The translations under genes were made by a program, and so were the position numbers. Under the pieces are notes generated by a model. It did not search any database. It worked only from the letters and a program-made list of their open reading frames with translations, and was not told the origin of the DNA. Positions 49,870 to 58,774 of a DNA stretch of 64,000 nt are shown here, one piece after another (position 1 is the first letter of the stretch; each line of letters opens with the position of its first letter). This DNA comes from an uncultured Clostridia bacterium (GTDB lineage Bacteria > Bacillota > Clostridia > Saccharofermentanales > Saccharofermentanaceae): the NCBI GenBank assembly GCA_947303185.1, contig CAMYXF010000003.1, positions 1-64,000 of the forward strand. The letters run 5' to 3'.

Positions 49870-50134
49870 AGATTTACCGACCAAATTGCGTTTTTTCGAT
49901 TTTAGTCGGTAAGGGGAAGGGGGTATATAGCCCTTTATTTGCCCGTTTGGTACCTTAGAAGCGGTCCGCAGTGCTAATTTTTCAGGTTTTTCGAGCTCGA
50001 AAAGGCCTTCTGAGCCGCTATTACATGTTTTCAAGCCAATATCGGGAATGAAAATACCGACCAAAATGCGATTATTCGATTTTAGTCGGTATTTTTTGCC
50101 TTCAGTAAAATTCGTATACCCTATGGGGGTATGC
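49870..50134. repeat. Family-1 double-hairpin element, copy 3 (arm TACCGAC)
   Basis: Left hairpin 49874-49912, right hairpin 50051-50095, GGGGGTATAT 49919-49928, GTATACCCTATGGGGGTATG. Confidence 0.9.
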
Positions 50135-50174
50135 TGTCAGAGACAGAAAGCAATCAAAAAAGGGTATGCCCCTC

Positions 50175-50738
50175 TCATTTCCCACTATCAATTTTATCAA
50201 GCGTGTCCTGAAGTATCTCCTGGCGCAATTCAGTCAGCCATTCCGAGAATGTAACATTGTTAAACGCATACGTTTTGTTCAATTCATACTCATTTTCGGA
50301 CCAGGTAGACAAGGGAGACTCGTTGTGCTGGATCAATGCTTCCAGCTTGTCCATGGCTTTATAGATCTTGGCTTCCTTTGTTTCCTGAGCGTCCATTTCC
50401 GCATATAAAGACTTGAGGTCAGATGCAACTTCTTCGGGAAGGGATGATACCCACTGATCCAGCAGACTGTCTTCTACGGAACGGTCTGAATCAGTCTTAA
50501 CAAATGTCGGAATATCACCGGTAAAGCATTCGCCCAGATCGTGGATCAGACACATGTCCACTACCTTGTCCATGTCGACATCAGGAAATTCACGCTTTAA
50601 GAGAAATGCCATAAGAGACACTCTCCAGCTGTGCTCAGCTACACTTTCGGTTCTGCCCTGGGTAGTCGTGCAGTGGCGCGGGGTGTCTTTCAGTTTCTCG
50701 GCAACATGCAATATTTCCAAGTATTCTCGTGCGTTCAT
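50175..50738 (-). CDS. HD-domain protein (YfbR-like 5'-nucleotidase family)
   Basis: VAEHSWRVSLMAFLL...CLIHDLGECFTGDIP. Confidence 0.88.
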   Translation of the reverse strand: MNAREYLEILHVAEKLKDTPRHCTTTQGRTESVAEHSWRVSLMAFLLKREFPDVDMDKVVDMCLIHDLGECFTGDIPTFVKTDSDRSVEDSLLDQWVSSLPEEVASDLKSLYAEMDAQETKEAKIYKAMDKLEALIQHNESPLSTWSENEYELNKTYAFNNVTFSEWLTELRQEILQDTLDKIDSGK

Positions 50739-50825
50739 AAAAACCCCCTGTCATATAACGTCATAAATCTTCTCAAGCGTGTCCTGAAGTATTTCTGTTA
50801 CCTCAGTCTAATCCGATGGCTCGAC

Positions 50826-51452
50826 TTATACATCCGGCTGAGTCTCGCAGCCAACCACGCGCTCATCAACACTGCCCCAGGTTTTTGCGGAACGATCGTA
50901 GACCTGAGTGTAGAAGCACATGATGTCGCATCCTGTTGCGATATATTCCAGTTCGACTTTTTCTTCGTCAAATTCGATTGCAAAATCACCAATCCGAACA
51001 CCACGGATCTCAAAATCTTCGTTCGGATCATACTTGTTGTACTCATTGTTATCTAAAGCTACAGTGACAACATATTTATCGTTAATTACCTCAATACTGC
51101 TACTAAAGCTGCCACAGTAATTAGTAACTCTCAGACTGAATCTCGGATTTTCTTCGTCGAGATATTTTTCAAGAGTATAGTCATAGGCATTGCCAACCCA
51201 TTTATTCTTATCATATTCGAGATCGTCGCAGATTTGCTTATCCAAAACAACCACAACATGGTCTTCGAAAATAACGATCTTCTCGAGGCCTATCATGTTA
51301 TCATTCGGGCATTCTATGACCTCATGTGCAGCACTTTCGTTTATCTCTTCTGCTATATTTACGGTTTCAACCACAGGTTCAGATTTCTTGCAGCTCGAAA
51401 ATGAAAACAGTGTAACTGCCGCTAACAAAAGTGCTAATGGTCTTTTACACAT
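50826..51452 (-). CDS. Lipoprotein of unknown function (paralog of 49188-49790)
   Basis: Lipobox LFSFSSCKKS; long near-identical DNA blocks with 49188-49790. Confidence 0.85.
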   Translation of the reverse strand: MCKRPLALLLAAVTLFSFSSCKKSEPVVETVNIAEEINESAAHEVIECPNDNMIGLEKIVIFEDHVVVVLDKQICDDLEYDKNKWVGNAYDYTLEKYLDEENPRFSLRVTNYCGSFSSSIEVINDKYVVTVALDNNEYNKYDPNEDFEIRGVRIGDFAIEFDEEKVELEYIATGCDIMCFYTQVYDRSAKTWGSVDERVVGCETQPDV

Positions 51453-51526
51453 ATACTCTCCTTTATTCCAACTCACTTGTCATGCCGACACTCTCAAGGA
51501 GCTTCCATGAGCCTGTATTTCGCGGA

Positions 51527-52078
51527 TCACCCGTTATTTTTCGCCTGGTCTTCAAAAACCTCGTCGCAGATCGGGTCCCAGTATTCTGCCAACTCCTTGG
51601 GGACTTCATCGTAATAGTATCCGATGTCATCAGGTCTTGTTCCTCCGCCCATGCACAATATGAAGAAATACATTTTCGATTCGTAGCGGAAGATCGATAC
51701 GCTCCTGTTTAAGCCGTCAAAATGAACCGTGATGCACACCTCCGAGGCTGCGATTTTCTCAAACTCTTCAGGATCTTCCTCACGGATTATCCTCAGATCC
51801 AGCTTATCAAGATGGTACTGGTAAAAGTTCGGATCGTACCATTGATCAGCGTTATAAAGTTCAATGAATTTGTCCATATCGAATGTAGCATCCGTATCGA
51901 CTGTTTTCACCCATTTGCTCGCCTCTGTTCCGGCCCTGAAATCATAAGTAACTTCGCCTTTGATATCGTCCTTGTCCAGGTGGTCGAGCGGCACGTTAAA
52001 AAGACAACCTGTCATAAGACACATCGTCAGCAAGATAAGTACAAATCCTGTAAGTTTCTTTCTCATATAAATACCCAC
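51527..52078 (-). CDS. Lipoprotein of unknown function
   Basis: Lipobox LMTGCLF. Confidence 0.75.
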   Translation of the reverse strand: MGIYMRKKLTGFVLILLTMCLMTGCLFNVPLDHLDKDDIKGEVTYDFRAGTEASKWVKTVDTDATFDMDKFIELYNADQWYDPNFYQYHLDKLDLRIIREEDPEEFEKIAASEVCITVHFDGLNRSVSIFRYESKMYFFILCMGGGTRPDDIGYYYDEVPKELAEYWDPICDEVFEDQAKNNG

Positions 52079-52081
52079 AAC

Positions 52082-52762
52082 TTATGAATTGCTGAACAAA
52101 CCCATCAGTTCATAATGCGCTGCCTGCACTTCGAAGCCATGCTCATGAAGCGACGTTGAGACATACTTGTCGCCGTCTTTGAAACCCACATATACGTCAC
52201 CACCCATGATGGGCGACGCTTCCTTATCTATAAAGTCCGGATCATTCAGTCTGTACTTTCTAATGATCTCCATGGCTGGTTCAATTACGTCAATTGATAT
52301 CAGACTGCGTTTTCCGTTGTTGTCGAAAAGAAGCTCTGTGTCCGAATACTCAAAGACAGCAGCAGATGTAGTAACGGGCGGATTGCACGACTGATAAGTT
52401 GAAAGACCAAAAAGAATCTCAGGCCTGATCTCCGCACCGCAAACAGTACATTTTTCCTCCTGGTTCTCAGCTCCGCACTTAGGACATTTCCATCCTAATT
52501 TTTCTTCCGGCTCAGTGGGCGTTACAGCAGGTGTTCCATTCGCCATATAACCCGTGGGCGGTTGCTGAACGGGACCTCCAATCACTACATTATCAGTGAT
52601 CTTCTTGCCGCACTCGGGACAGAAGTTTTTGGCGATTCCCGTATAACCGCAATCGCATGTGAAAGTCTTTTCTTCCTTGCGCATTGCTCCGCAGTTGGGA
52701 CAGAACTTGCCCGTGAATGTCTCTCCGCATTCGCACTTGTAAGGTGTATTTTGTTCCGCCAT
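52082..52762 (-). CDS. Multi zinc-ribbon protein
   Basis: CECGETFTGKFCPNCG; CDCGYTGIAKNFCPECG; CPKCGAENQEEKCTVCG. Confidence 0.88.
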   Translation of the reverse strand: MAEQNTPYKCECGETFTGKFCPNCGAMRKEEKTFTCDCGYTGIAKNFCPECGKKITDNVVIGGPVQQPPTGYMANGTPAVTPTEPEEKLGWKCPKCGAENQEEKCTVCGAEIRPEILFGLSTYQSCNPPVTTSAAVFEYSDTELLFDNNGKRSLISIDVIEPAMEIIRKYRLNDPDFIDKEASPIMGGDVYVGFKDGDKYVSTSLHEHGFEVQAAHYELMGLFSNS

Positions 52763-52801
52763 GGTCCATACCTCCACAAATCTCTGTCATCCGACTTTTT
52801 C

Positions 52802-52812
52802 ATTATACCAAT
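52802..52812 (-). promoter_or_regulatory. Extended -10 promoter element (ATTGGTATAAT)
   Basis: TGGTATAAT on minus strand upstream of 52762 start. Confidence 0.6.
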
Positions 52813-52839
52813 AGCGCTTCGATATGGTCTTACGCCACC

Positions 52840-53117
52840 CCGAAAACTGAAAATGTACCTACAAAAATCCGATTTTTGCAATTCTTATAGGTACGGGGGA
52901 GGGGGTATATGTCCTGTTTTATGCCTGTTTTGAGAACTAACGGCGGTCCGGCGGGCTGATTTTCCTGGTTTTCAGTGCTCGAAAAGGCCTTCGGGACCAA
53001 AGAAAGCTGTTTTGATACGGTCATCGAAAATGAAAGTACCTATAAAAATCAATTTTTGCGATTCTTATAGGTACATTATGCGTTTAACGAAAGTCGTATA
53101 CCCCGTGGGGGTATACC
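52840..53117. repeat. Family-1 double-hairpin element, copy 4 (arm GTACCTA)
   Basis: Left hairpin 52855-52894, right hairpin 53036-53074, GGGGGTATAT 52901-52910, GTATACCCCGTGGGGGTATAC 53096-53116. Confidence 0.9.
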
Positions 53118-53196
53118 ACTTACCGACAAATCTTAGTTCTTATTCAGTAGATATTCCGTCTCTTCGGAAAACCTTATCAAACACAATTCCACTTAT

Positions 53197-54003
53197 TTAC
53201 GTGCCCTCAAAAAACTCCGTAATCACCTTGCTATCGCCGCAATTGGTGATAATTATGTATTTATCTGACGGGTCCTTGTACATATCAAGGTAGTGTGGCG
53301 TGTACGCTAAGACTTCCCACTGTGTCTCATAATAGATTTGAGCATATCCATAGGTCCAGTATGTGACACCTCCATAATACTCACTCTCATCCCATTCATT
53401 GTAGCGGTCTCTTCTGATTATAAGGAAAGTGTAATTCCCGCGCGTGCCCTTGATGTAGGAGTCATCCGATTTGGTTATCGTATCCAGTCTGCTTTCGGCA
53501 TACATCTCCAGTTGTAATTTGCTGACAGATACATCCGAATCAAGTTGATATCCTTCAGGGATCCTGTACTGGCTGACATCATATTGAGGGTCTGCATTTC
53601 CCCAGACATCCCCCATTTTATATATGTCGCTCGTTTCCCGGGCTGCCGTTCTCTGCCTTGAATCATTAATGCACGAACCCATAAAAATACAAAGCGCTAC
53701 AATAGCAGCAACGGTATAAATAACCGGTAAGACGATTCCTGTTATTCCTAATCCCCAGCCCTTTTTGCCATCACGCTTGGCAGTAACAACACCCGCTATT
53801 GATAAGCTTAATCCGATTATCGAAAAGACACACATCACAATAGGCAATATCGCCATTACAAAGACATAGGCTAAGGTAACATCCAAATTGTCATATGCAT
53901 TTAGCGCAAGAATACCTAGAACTAATCCCAAAGCAGCCGGCAGGACCGAAAAAATAAATCCCGTCAGACACATCTTGCTGAGTTGTTTCTTTTCCCCGGT
54001 CAT
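53197..54003 (-). CDS. Membrane protein (DUF4190-like N-terminus)
   Basis: Several TM segments, 268 aa. Confidence 0.8.
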   Translation of the reverse strand: MTGEKKQLSKMCLTGFIFSVLPAALGLVLGILALNAYDNLDVTLAYVFVMAILPIVMCVFSIIGLSLSIAGVVTAKRDGKKGWGLGITGIVLPVIYTVAAIVALCIFMGSCINDSRQRTAARETSDIYKMGDVWGNADPQYDVSQYRIPEGYQLDSDVSVSKLQLEMYAESRLDTITKSDDSYIKGTRGNYTFLIIRRDRYNEWDESEYYGGVTYWTYGYAQIYYETQWEVLAYTPHYLDMYKDPSDKYIIITNCGDSKVITEFFEGT

Positions 54004-54007
54004 AAGG

Positions 54008-54274
54008 TCACCTTTTACTCGCGCTTATGTCCGCATGCCGTACAGAAGTTTCCGGTGTTCGCAGTGCCGCACGGAGATATTTGAGCCCGTTCATTGACGG
54101 TGGTTCGCGATAATCCGCATAAGCGTCATCGTCTCTGTACCATCTGTGATTTAACGCCTGGTATTTCCACCAGTTAGGATCTAATGCTCCTGTGGCATAC
54201 ATAGTATTTTCCCCGTTTTTGTCTCTACAACCGGACCAGCCTTTTCCCCACAAAAATATTATGAACTGATCCAA
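54008..54274 (-). pseudogene. Frameshifted small zinc-ribbon gene
   Basis: Annotated frame loses the Cys motif; +1 frame near 54075 encodes ISPCGTANTGNFCTACGHKRE*. Confidence 0.45.
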
Positions 54275-54302
54275 TTATATATTAAGAAGTGGCAGTATCA
54301 AA

Positions 54303-54350
54303 AATCGTTTATTCTTCCGCCGACAACCCGGTGATCACTTTGATGAAGAC
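54303..54350 (-). pseudogene. C-terminal tail remnant VFIKVITGLSAEE*
   Basis: Matches the C-terminus of the 57229-57576 product (ADIKVINELSAEEDLQ). Confidence 0.45.
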
Positions 54351-54356
54351 TTGTGT

Positions 54357-55046
54357 CTACACATGGAAACGTCTTTGAAGCTCAGCTGCTACGGCTCTTC
54401 CGCGGAATATAACGGCACCGGCGAAAAGAATAACGCTGACCATCAGGCAGATAGCCCAGGCAATCGGCATTTTCTCGCTTACAAAAAAGCTTATGATTCC
54501 CGGAACAATTCCCATGAACATTGCAGAGAGAAGGTAAGCCATCGTGTTGCCGTTTTTGTCCAACAGGGCAAGGACAAAATTCGCCGTGACCGTCGCTGCC
54601 AGTGCTATCGGCACAACAAGGTTGACCGTTATCTTCATTAAACCGAAAAAGTATGCAGTGACACACCACATCACGATCGTGATCAGTGCCATCATGGTTA
54701 CCTTGCCTGCCGATCCGGTACCGGGCTTGAACTGGCGCATTATTCCAAACTCAAAACCGATAAGCCACATTCCGGAGATCAGACTCCAGTGCAGATCCGG
54801 AAAACCGGGAAGCCTGAGTCGTACCAGGAAATCAAGACCGATTCCGACGATCAGAAGACCCCAGACGATCGCAAGCTGCATTTTGTAATAAAGTGACTGT
54901 TTCTTCTGTGCCTCAAACTTCGGGTAACAAGCAGCCTCACCGTTTCCTGTCAGTTTGCTCTGACACAAAGGGCATTTGGTAAGATCACCTGATATTTCCA
55001 CTTTGCAATAAGGGCATCGTCTCATTTGATCACCTCCGTAGCGCAT
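54357..55046 (-). CDS. DUF6320-like zinc-ribbon membrane protein
   Basis: MRRCPYCKVEISGDLTKCPLCQSKL then 6-7 TM. Confidence 0.8.
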   Translation of the reverse strand: MRYGGDQMRRCPYCKVEISGDLTKCPLCQSKLTGNGEAACYPKFEAQKKQSLYYKMQLAIVWGLLIVGIGLDFLVRLRLPGFPDLHWSLISGMWLIGFEFGIMRQFKPGTGSAGKVTMMALITIVMWCVTAYFFGLMKITVNLVVPIALAATVTANFVLALLDKNGNTMAYLLSAMFMGIVPGIISFFVSEKMPIAWAICLMVSVILFAGAVIFRGRAVAAELQRRFHV

Positions 55047-56299
55047 ACGGTGATATCCACTCCGGACGCGGAAAGGAAGCGCACAAAATTCTTAATGACA
55101 CCGGTATTCATGTATGCCGAGGATACACCGAGCGTCAGCTGGTCCCCATAGCCGAACATGGTTGAGAATATGGTGTTGGTACTGCAGAATCCGCTGTAGT
55201 TTCCGATCAGCTCTCCAAGCTGTTTTGGGGGCTTTTGTACACCCATGTTGGAGAAAGTCATGGTAACCTTCTTGGCTGATTTTTTAGTAAAGTACCTTAC
55301 TACCCACTGCTTGATAAACAGCGGCACTACCCTGACAAAAGCCACGTATTCCATGGTCTCGAAAGCATCCATCTGCTTTTTTACGTTTTCCTCAGTCAGC
55401 TGGCTCTTAAGCTGCTCATCAAATTCCAAAGCCAGGTCTTCGAGTGAGATATCGCTGTCAAAGACATGCGTCACGTTCACGCTGTTGAAAAAATTGCGCG
55501 CAGTCTTTGAAGGGTAATAATTTCGAAGGTTTACAGGCAGGGATATGGTCACCGGAAGATTACGCTTGCGGGGCGGAATCTCGTCACGGATCGCAAGCAT
55601 CCAAAGCGCTCCCAGATAACTCGTCAGCGAGACCTTCAGTTCTTTTGCTCTCGGAAGTATCTGTGAAGACGGCATATGGATCTCAAAAAACTGCAGCTGG
55701 TTGTAAGGAAGCTTCATTCCGCCAAGGTGAAATGCCTTCTTCCGTTCCGGTCCGTGTGAGAGATTTTTGCTTCCGAAAAACTGGCGGTAACTGTCCTGGC
55801 TTAAGTCTCCTTCAGAAGCGCCGGAGTGTACGGTAACGTCCGCGAGCTCACCCGGGTATTTTCTCCTGAGATAATCGAGCACGATGATGTTGAGAAATTC
55901 CATGGCGCCAGTTCCGTCTGCCAGGACGTGAGAGATATCCAGATTGATCCTGTTTCCGAAATACGTCACCTGGTAGTGAAGCATGGTCTTTGACGGAACA
56001 TAAAGAAGCGGACAGATCCTGTCGTTCTCCTCCTTGACCACAGGCATAAGATCGGTGTCTTCCATGTAGTGCCAGAACAGGCCCCTGCGGATCCTCACCT
56101 GCACCTGGGGACGGTCTTCTATCGCAGAGTTCACCGCCTGCTGCAAAAGCTCCGGATCAACATCTTCCTTCAATGTGCAGCTGAGACGGAACGAACGTGT
56201 ATCCCTCTTTCCCAAAGTGGCCAGAAAAACCTTTGATACGTTGTCGATCTTGTACCAGTTAGCGCTTCCCATATATTTCATTCGACACATGAGCCGCAA
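55022..56299 (-). CDS. Condensation-domain/alcohol acetyltransferase-like protein
   Basis: HxxxDG-type motif SHVLADGTGAMEFL; likely starts at MKYMGSANWYK or MGSANWYK. Confidence 0.8.
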   Translation of the reverse strand: MRLMCRMKYMGSANWYKIDNVSKVFLATLGKRDTRSFRLSCTLKEDVDPELLQQAVNSAIEDRPQVQVRIRRGLFWHYMEDTDLMPVVKEENDRICPLLYVPSKTMLHYQVTYFGNRINLDISHVLADGTGAMEFLNIIVLDYLRRKYPGELADVTVHSGASEGDLSQDSYRQFFGSKNLSHGPERKKAFHLGGMKLPYNQLQFFEIHMPSSQILPRAKELKVSLTSYLGALWMLAIRDEIPPRKRNLPVTISLPVNLRNYYPSKTARNFFNSVNVTHVFDSDISLEDLALEFDEQLKSQLTEENVKKQMDAFETMEYVAFVRVVPLFIKQWVVRYFTKKSAKKVTMTFSNMGVQKPPKQLGELIGNYSGFCSTNTIFSTMFGYGDQLTLGVSSAYMNTGVIKNFVRFLSASGVDITVCATEVIK

Positions 56300-57170
56300 G
56301 ACGCTTCATCGCCCTGCGTGTCATGGCGCCGGACATGTGCTGATACACATGCCATCCTTTCTCTTCAATATCAAGCTCAGCCTTGCCGCCGGCCTGTTCT
56401 ATCTTCTCCTTAAGACTTATGCTGTCATTTAATAATATCCCGTTTCTTCCGGCCATAATGTAGACAGGCGGAAAATTCTCAAAACTTCCGAAAAGCGGGC
56501 TGAATGCCGGGTCAGCAGGATCCTTGTCTCCTATGTATGCTTTGGCGGCATTCATGACAAATTCTTTCGTCAGGATAGGATCGATGTCCTTGTTGGTCTC
56601 ATAAGTTTCTGATGTTCCGGTCATGTCGCTCCACGGACTGAACAGCAGAAGTTCACGCGGTGCAGGCTTGCCCTCCGAGATCAGTTTCTGTGTCAGACAG
56701 AGCGCCATGTTGCCGCCCGCAGAATCACCTGCCAAAAGCACGTGTGATGCATCAGTGACTTTTCCCGTGATGTGCTCCCACACGGCAATCGCATCCTCTG
56801 CTGCAGCAGGATAAGGATGCTCAGGAGCAAGACGGTAAGCAAAGGTATAAACCGTAAAGCCCGTTGCCATAGCCATCTTTACACCGAGGTTTCCCGCATA
56901 ATCAATTCTGCCGCTGATGTATCCGCCGCCGTGACAGTAGAGTATCACATAGTCAGGCTTGTAAGAACTGCCCGGCTTGATCTCTTCGCAGCGGATTCTC
57001 CCAACACGGAAACCTTTGCGCTCCACGTCACCTATGGGTGTCGCGATACGGCATGCCAGATCGGACATTTTGCGGTGGCGTTTGATCTCTGCAAGCGACG
57101 TCGCCTTTCCGGCCATGAAATTCACGGTCTTCAAAGTTTTGACCATTGTAGGTTTCATCGCTGCTGACAT
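56259..57170 (-). CDS. Alpha/beta hydrolase (HSL/Aes family)
   Basis: YCHGGGYISG; LAGDSAGGNMALCL; GWHVYQH. Confidence 0.9.
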   Translation of the reverse strand: MSAAMKPTMVKTLKTVNFMAGKATSLAEIKRHRKMSDLACRIATPIGDVERKGFRVGRIRCEEIKPGSSYKPDYVILYCHGGGYISGRIDYAGNLGVKMAMATGFTVYTFAYRLAPEHPYPAAAEDAIAVWEHITGKVTDASHVLLAGDSAGGNMALCLTQKLISEGKPAPRELLLFSPWSDMTGTSETYETNKDIDPILTKEFVMNAAKAYIGDKDPADPAFSPLFGSFENFPPVYIMAGRNGILLNDSISLKEKIEQAGGKAELDIEEKGWHVYQHMSGAMTRRAMKRLAAHVSNEIYGKR

Positions 57171-57205
57171 CCTCCGGTTATAGCAATATTGAACATATGC
57201 CCCTT

Positions 57206-57216
57206 ATTATACCAAT
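57206..57216 (-). promoter_or_regulatory. Extended -10 promoter element (ATTGGTATAAT)
   Basis: TGGTATAAT on minus strand 36 nt upstream of the hydrolase start. Confidence 0.6.
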
Positions 57217-57228
57217 CGGATACCGGAA

Positions 57229-57576
57229 CTACTGTAAATCTTCTTCCGCCGACAATTCGTTGATCACCTTGATGTCAGCCTTGAGCTTTCTGTATTCAAT
57301 GACCATCATGATGATGTGTGTCGCAAGATATCCTGCCAGTGTTGAGATAAATGCTGCCGGGTACTTGTGGAGCTGCCATAACAAAATGGTAATGCCGACG
57401 CATACTGATGACGTGATGACAAAGTAGATAATGCTCTGGATAATGAAGCCGATTCTCTCGACTTCATAAATATATACTGACAGAGCGAATGTCGCGCCGA
57501 TAACGCCGTAAAGCAAAATGTTGACGTATGCCGCTATCGTTACCGACGGGAAAAGCGCAACGTAATCAGGCGACAT
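57229..57576 (-). CDS. Small membrane protein, possibly 5'-truncated by a family-2 repeat
   Basis: TM segments; open frame extends upstream (ISKENIKKATAHEGVAVNGRKFVSGSLDGFSS) to the repeat. Confidence 0.6.
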   Translation of the reverse strand: MSPDYVALFPSVTIAAYVNILLYGVIGATFALSVYIYEVERIGFIIQSIIYFVITSSVCVGITILLWQLHKYPAAFISTLAGYLATHIIMMVIEYRKLKADIKVINELSAEEDLQ

Positions 57577-57670
57577 CGAACTGAAGCCGTCAAGGCTGCC
57601 GGAGACAAACTTGCGTCCATTGACCGCGACACCTTCATGTGCTGTTGCTTTCTTAATATTTTCCTTCGAA

Positions 57671-57780
57671 ATATGCGGCTATATATGTGGCTGAAGCCGC
57701 ACTTTTTACCACACTTCCCCACATTTGTGAACAAATATGCGGCTAAACATGCGGTTATAGCCGCATATTATGCCGCATAC
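57671..57780. repeat. Family-2 intergenic repeat, locus D (two tandem units)
   Basis: TGCGGCT..TGTGG..AGCCGCA..CCACA and AAATATGCGGCT..ATGCGG..AGCCGCATATT..CCGCAT. Confidence 0.8.
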
Positions 57781-57936
57781 GCAAGAACACAAAAACAATC
57801 TGTCGGACACTTGTGTGCAAAACTGTGTGCGGGATACAGTGTTCTTAAGGCAACACGGCATTAGAAACGAAAATGCAACAGCATGCTTCGATTGTTTAAT
57901 TTCACTATAATTCAGAAGAACCGTATAACAGTGAGA

Positions 57937-58725
57937 TTATTTCTTCTTCAGCACCGCTATAGCAGCATAGTGCTTTACTTCAAAGCTGTCAGGATAATCC
58001 TTAAGCATCTCCCTGTGCTCAGCATCCCACTTGGCCAGTTCTTCAGGAGACAAAGATGCGCCGACACCTCTGCAGGCAAACATTCTTCCGTGCCATGCCT
58101 CCTTGGTAAACGGCACCATGAGGTCGTATTCTTCATGGTCTTCCAGCTCAAAATAATCAAGCATCACATCAGGTATGTAAACAGGGTGTTTTGTCTCACC
58201 ACCGCCGGACCAGGCAGGATTGTATTTGCGCACGAGATCTTCACTCTTTCCTGCAATCTCATCTTCAAAAGGCAGCCACGCCATAAACAAGATAACGAGC
58301 TTTCCGTCCTTCTTAAGTACGCGGTGGAATTCAGGAGCCACCTTGTTGTGGTCAAAATAAAAGAAGCACTGGCATGCCGTTATCACATCAAAAGATTCGG
58401 AAGGGTAATCGATCTTCTCGGCAGAAACAGCGCGATATTCGATATTCATTCCGGCTTTTTCAGACAAAAGTTTTGCCTGCTCTATCTGCTCAGGTGAGAT
58501 ATCCGTACCTACCCACTCTGCGCCGAACTTATACATATTGCGCGGCAGTACGCCCGTGCCGGTTCCAAGGTCAAGAACTCTCTGACCCTTAACACAAAGG
58601 CCTCTGTCAGCAACGTTTTTGTAGAATTCCTCAGGATAAATATCCCTGTACTTTGCGTATGCTTCTGACGCCTTTCCCCAGTCGAAAGCCTTGCCTGCGT
58701 CGATTCTCTCATCCCTTATATCCAT
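57937..58725 (-). CDS. Class I SAM-dependent methyltransferase
   Basis: RVLDLGTGTGVLPRNMYKFG. Confidence 0.92.
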   Translation of the reverse strand: MDIRDERIDAGKAFDWGKASEAYAKYRDIYPEEFYKNVADRGLCVKGQRVLDLGTGTGVLPRNMYKFGAEWVGTDISPEQIEQAKLLSEKAGMNIEYRAVSAEKIDYPSESFDVITACQCFFYFDHNKVAPEFHRVLKKDGKLVILFMAWLPFEDEIAGKSEDLVRKYNPAWSGGGETKHPVYIPDVMLDYFELEDHEEYDLMVPFTKEAWHGRMFACRGVGASLSPEELAKWDAEHREMLKDYPDSFEVKHYAAIAVLKKK

Positions 58726-58774
58726 GTACTGACATCTCCTTTTCAGAAACTGTTTGCATCAGTGCGCTATCTTA

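Noticed and set aside
37440-53117. Family-1 hairpins as simple Rho-independent terminators
   Set aside because: No consistent trailing T-run, two hairpins per ~260-bp unit and a conserved core; a terminator alone does not explain the structure
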